A stretch of 64,000 nt of DNA from Panonychus citri (Eukaryota; Arthropoda; Arachnida; Trombidiformes; Tetranychidae), in assembly GCF_014898815.1 (NCBI RefSeq), contig NW_026515428.1, forward strand, positions 248,001 to 312,000. The letters are read 5' to 3'. Numbering within the stretch: position 1 is the stretch's first letter; every line of letters starts with the position of its first letter. Under the pieces are notes generated by a model that was not told the origin of the DNA, did not search any database, and saw nothing but the letters and a program-made list of their open reading frames with translations. Shown piece after piece: positions 62,935 through 64,000 of this stretch. The translations under genes were made by a program, and so were the position numbers.

Positions 62935-63405
62935 GTAAGTTTATATTGAAACCTTTAATCACTTTAATCACTCTAATCTAGTTAACTGATTGTTTTACCA
63001 ATCTCATTGTATTTATCAAGATTGAGGAACCTTAACCATTCCCATTCATTTATCCCTCTCATCCTCATCTTCATCCACCACCAAGAGTTAACATTGTAAT
63101 AACAATACAATAATAACCTTCTAATGATATTACATCCTCATCCTAAATCAAACAATCAATTTAATTATGATTATCATGACTATTTGATATAATGATCATG
63201 AATCAATTCCCAAGATAATCAATGAATATGAAACAAAAGTAATCCCTTTACCACCTTATGAATAGTCAATCATGAACATGATATAATATTTGCCTCGTGA
63301 ACTTTTTTTTTCATATTATTTTCCAACTCAATTAACTTATTGAAGTTTTTTTTTTATTCTAATTTTATCATGATTATATCTTTGTCTTCCCTGATGATTT
63401 TACAG
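62935..63405 (+). other. DOK7 intron 5
   Basis: Intron of 471 bp, GT-AG. No other feature is seen. Confidence 0.85.
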
Positions 63406-64000
63406 GTAACAATAACAATAACCTTTCCGATAGAATCTCATTTTGCTCATCGAGCTCACATTCATCAGGAACAAGTTCAATCTCAAGTGGTAATGGAAGT
63501 TATCAAAGTTCCCTTGAGTATTCAACACCTCGTCCATCAATATCAGGTCATCATCACCATGGTCACCATCATGGTCATTCTCATGGAGGTGGAAATGGTA
63601 GTGGTCTTGGTGAATGTTCAAATTGTTCTGGTGGTTCATCGGTTGAAATTTGGTATGATAGACTTAAAATGTTACGTTCAGCTAATTCTGGTCTCATGTT
63701 ATTCAATGGATGTGGTGGTGGTGGTGGGGGAAGTTCATCATTATGTTCATGCCTTTCAGAATCAAATTTAACAACAACCACACTTGATGCAACAATTGAT
63801 TCAAATGGTTCAGAAAATAATGACCATCGGATTCGTAATCATCATCATCATGATACATTTGATTGTCAATCAACTGCAAGTTCAACTAATACACTTAAAC
63901 GGACAACATATAATTCAAGCCATGGTTCAGAATCAGGGTCAACAAATGGAATCACCGTTGACCCAAGGGTCCTTCATAAATTGATCACTGGTCATTATCA
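63406..64000 (+). CDS. DOK7: DOK7-like, exon 6 (Ser/His/Gly-rich C-terminal region, partial)
   Basis: Acceptor GATTTTACAG|GT. The reading frame set by exon 5 stays open to the end of the window, about 199 residues. It starts CNNNNNLSDRISFCSSSHSS, then has a His-rich run, a Gly run and SVEIWYDRLKMLRSANSG, then Asn/Ser/Thr-rich sequence. DOK7 C-termini are also long, Ser-rich and poorly conserved. A Ser-rich block with short tyrosine motifs fits that, but no specific motif is matched. The gene continues to the right. A His-rich insertion like this is not something I know from vertebrate DOK7. Confidence 0.82.

Noticed and set aside
1..64000. CRISPR array or bacterial operon
   Set aside because: The regular repeats are microsatellites or retrotransposon leader repeats, and the genes are spliced eukaryotic genes.

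Overview
This is an AT-rich (roughly 30% G+C by eye) piece of an animal nuclear genome. The genes have GT-AG introns, the proteins are metazoan-specific, and the non-coding DNA is crowded with (GA)n/(CT)n and (TCA)n simple repeats. The gene set (ARID5-type regulator, Fe65/APBB, NDUFAF8, DOK7) and the compact exons mixed with very long introns suggest an arthropod, perhaps a mite or other chelicerate. The species call is only a guess; the eukaryote/metazoan call is secure.

Layout. Left third, minus strand: four exons (11052 to 7954) of an ARID5-family chromatin protein, running from its BAH-like N-terminal domain to the first half of its ARID domain. The rest of the ARID domain lies beyond the left edge, behind an intron of more than 7.9 kb. 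Then about 15 kb without recognisable coding (11.1-26.4 kb). At 28.3-26.5 kb, minus strand, is a complete-looking two-exon Fe65/APBB gene (WW plus two PTB domains). About 220 bp upstream of it on the same strand is a tiny two-exon gene for a twin-CX9C protein resembling the complex I assembly factor NDUFAF8 (28865-28475). Divergent from that, on the plus strand, is a DOK7-like PH-PTB adaptor gene that starts at 30832 and runs off the right edge in six exons. The six join in phase into one open reading frame.

The DOK7 second intron is about 29.6 kb (31015-60624). It holds a non-autonomous LTR retrotransposon (38786-41865) with two LTRs, a tRNA-Trp-type primer binding site, a leader built of internal tandem repeats, and a single gag ORF. 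There is no pol and no zinc knuckle. The plan matches terminal-repeat retrotransposons with a GAG domain, and the primer site points to the CsRn1 branch of Ty3/gypsy.

Other points: a CGCCATCT element that recurs in the sense direction upstream of several genes, a cluster of RFX X-box-like palindromes in the DOK7 intron, several strong hairpins and palindromes, a short charged ORF between NDUFAF8 and DOK7, and two different word vocabularies in the non-coding DNA. The protein-coding genes do not form one pathway; they include a nuclear regulator, two phosphotyrosine/APP-type adaptors and a mitochondrial assembly factor.
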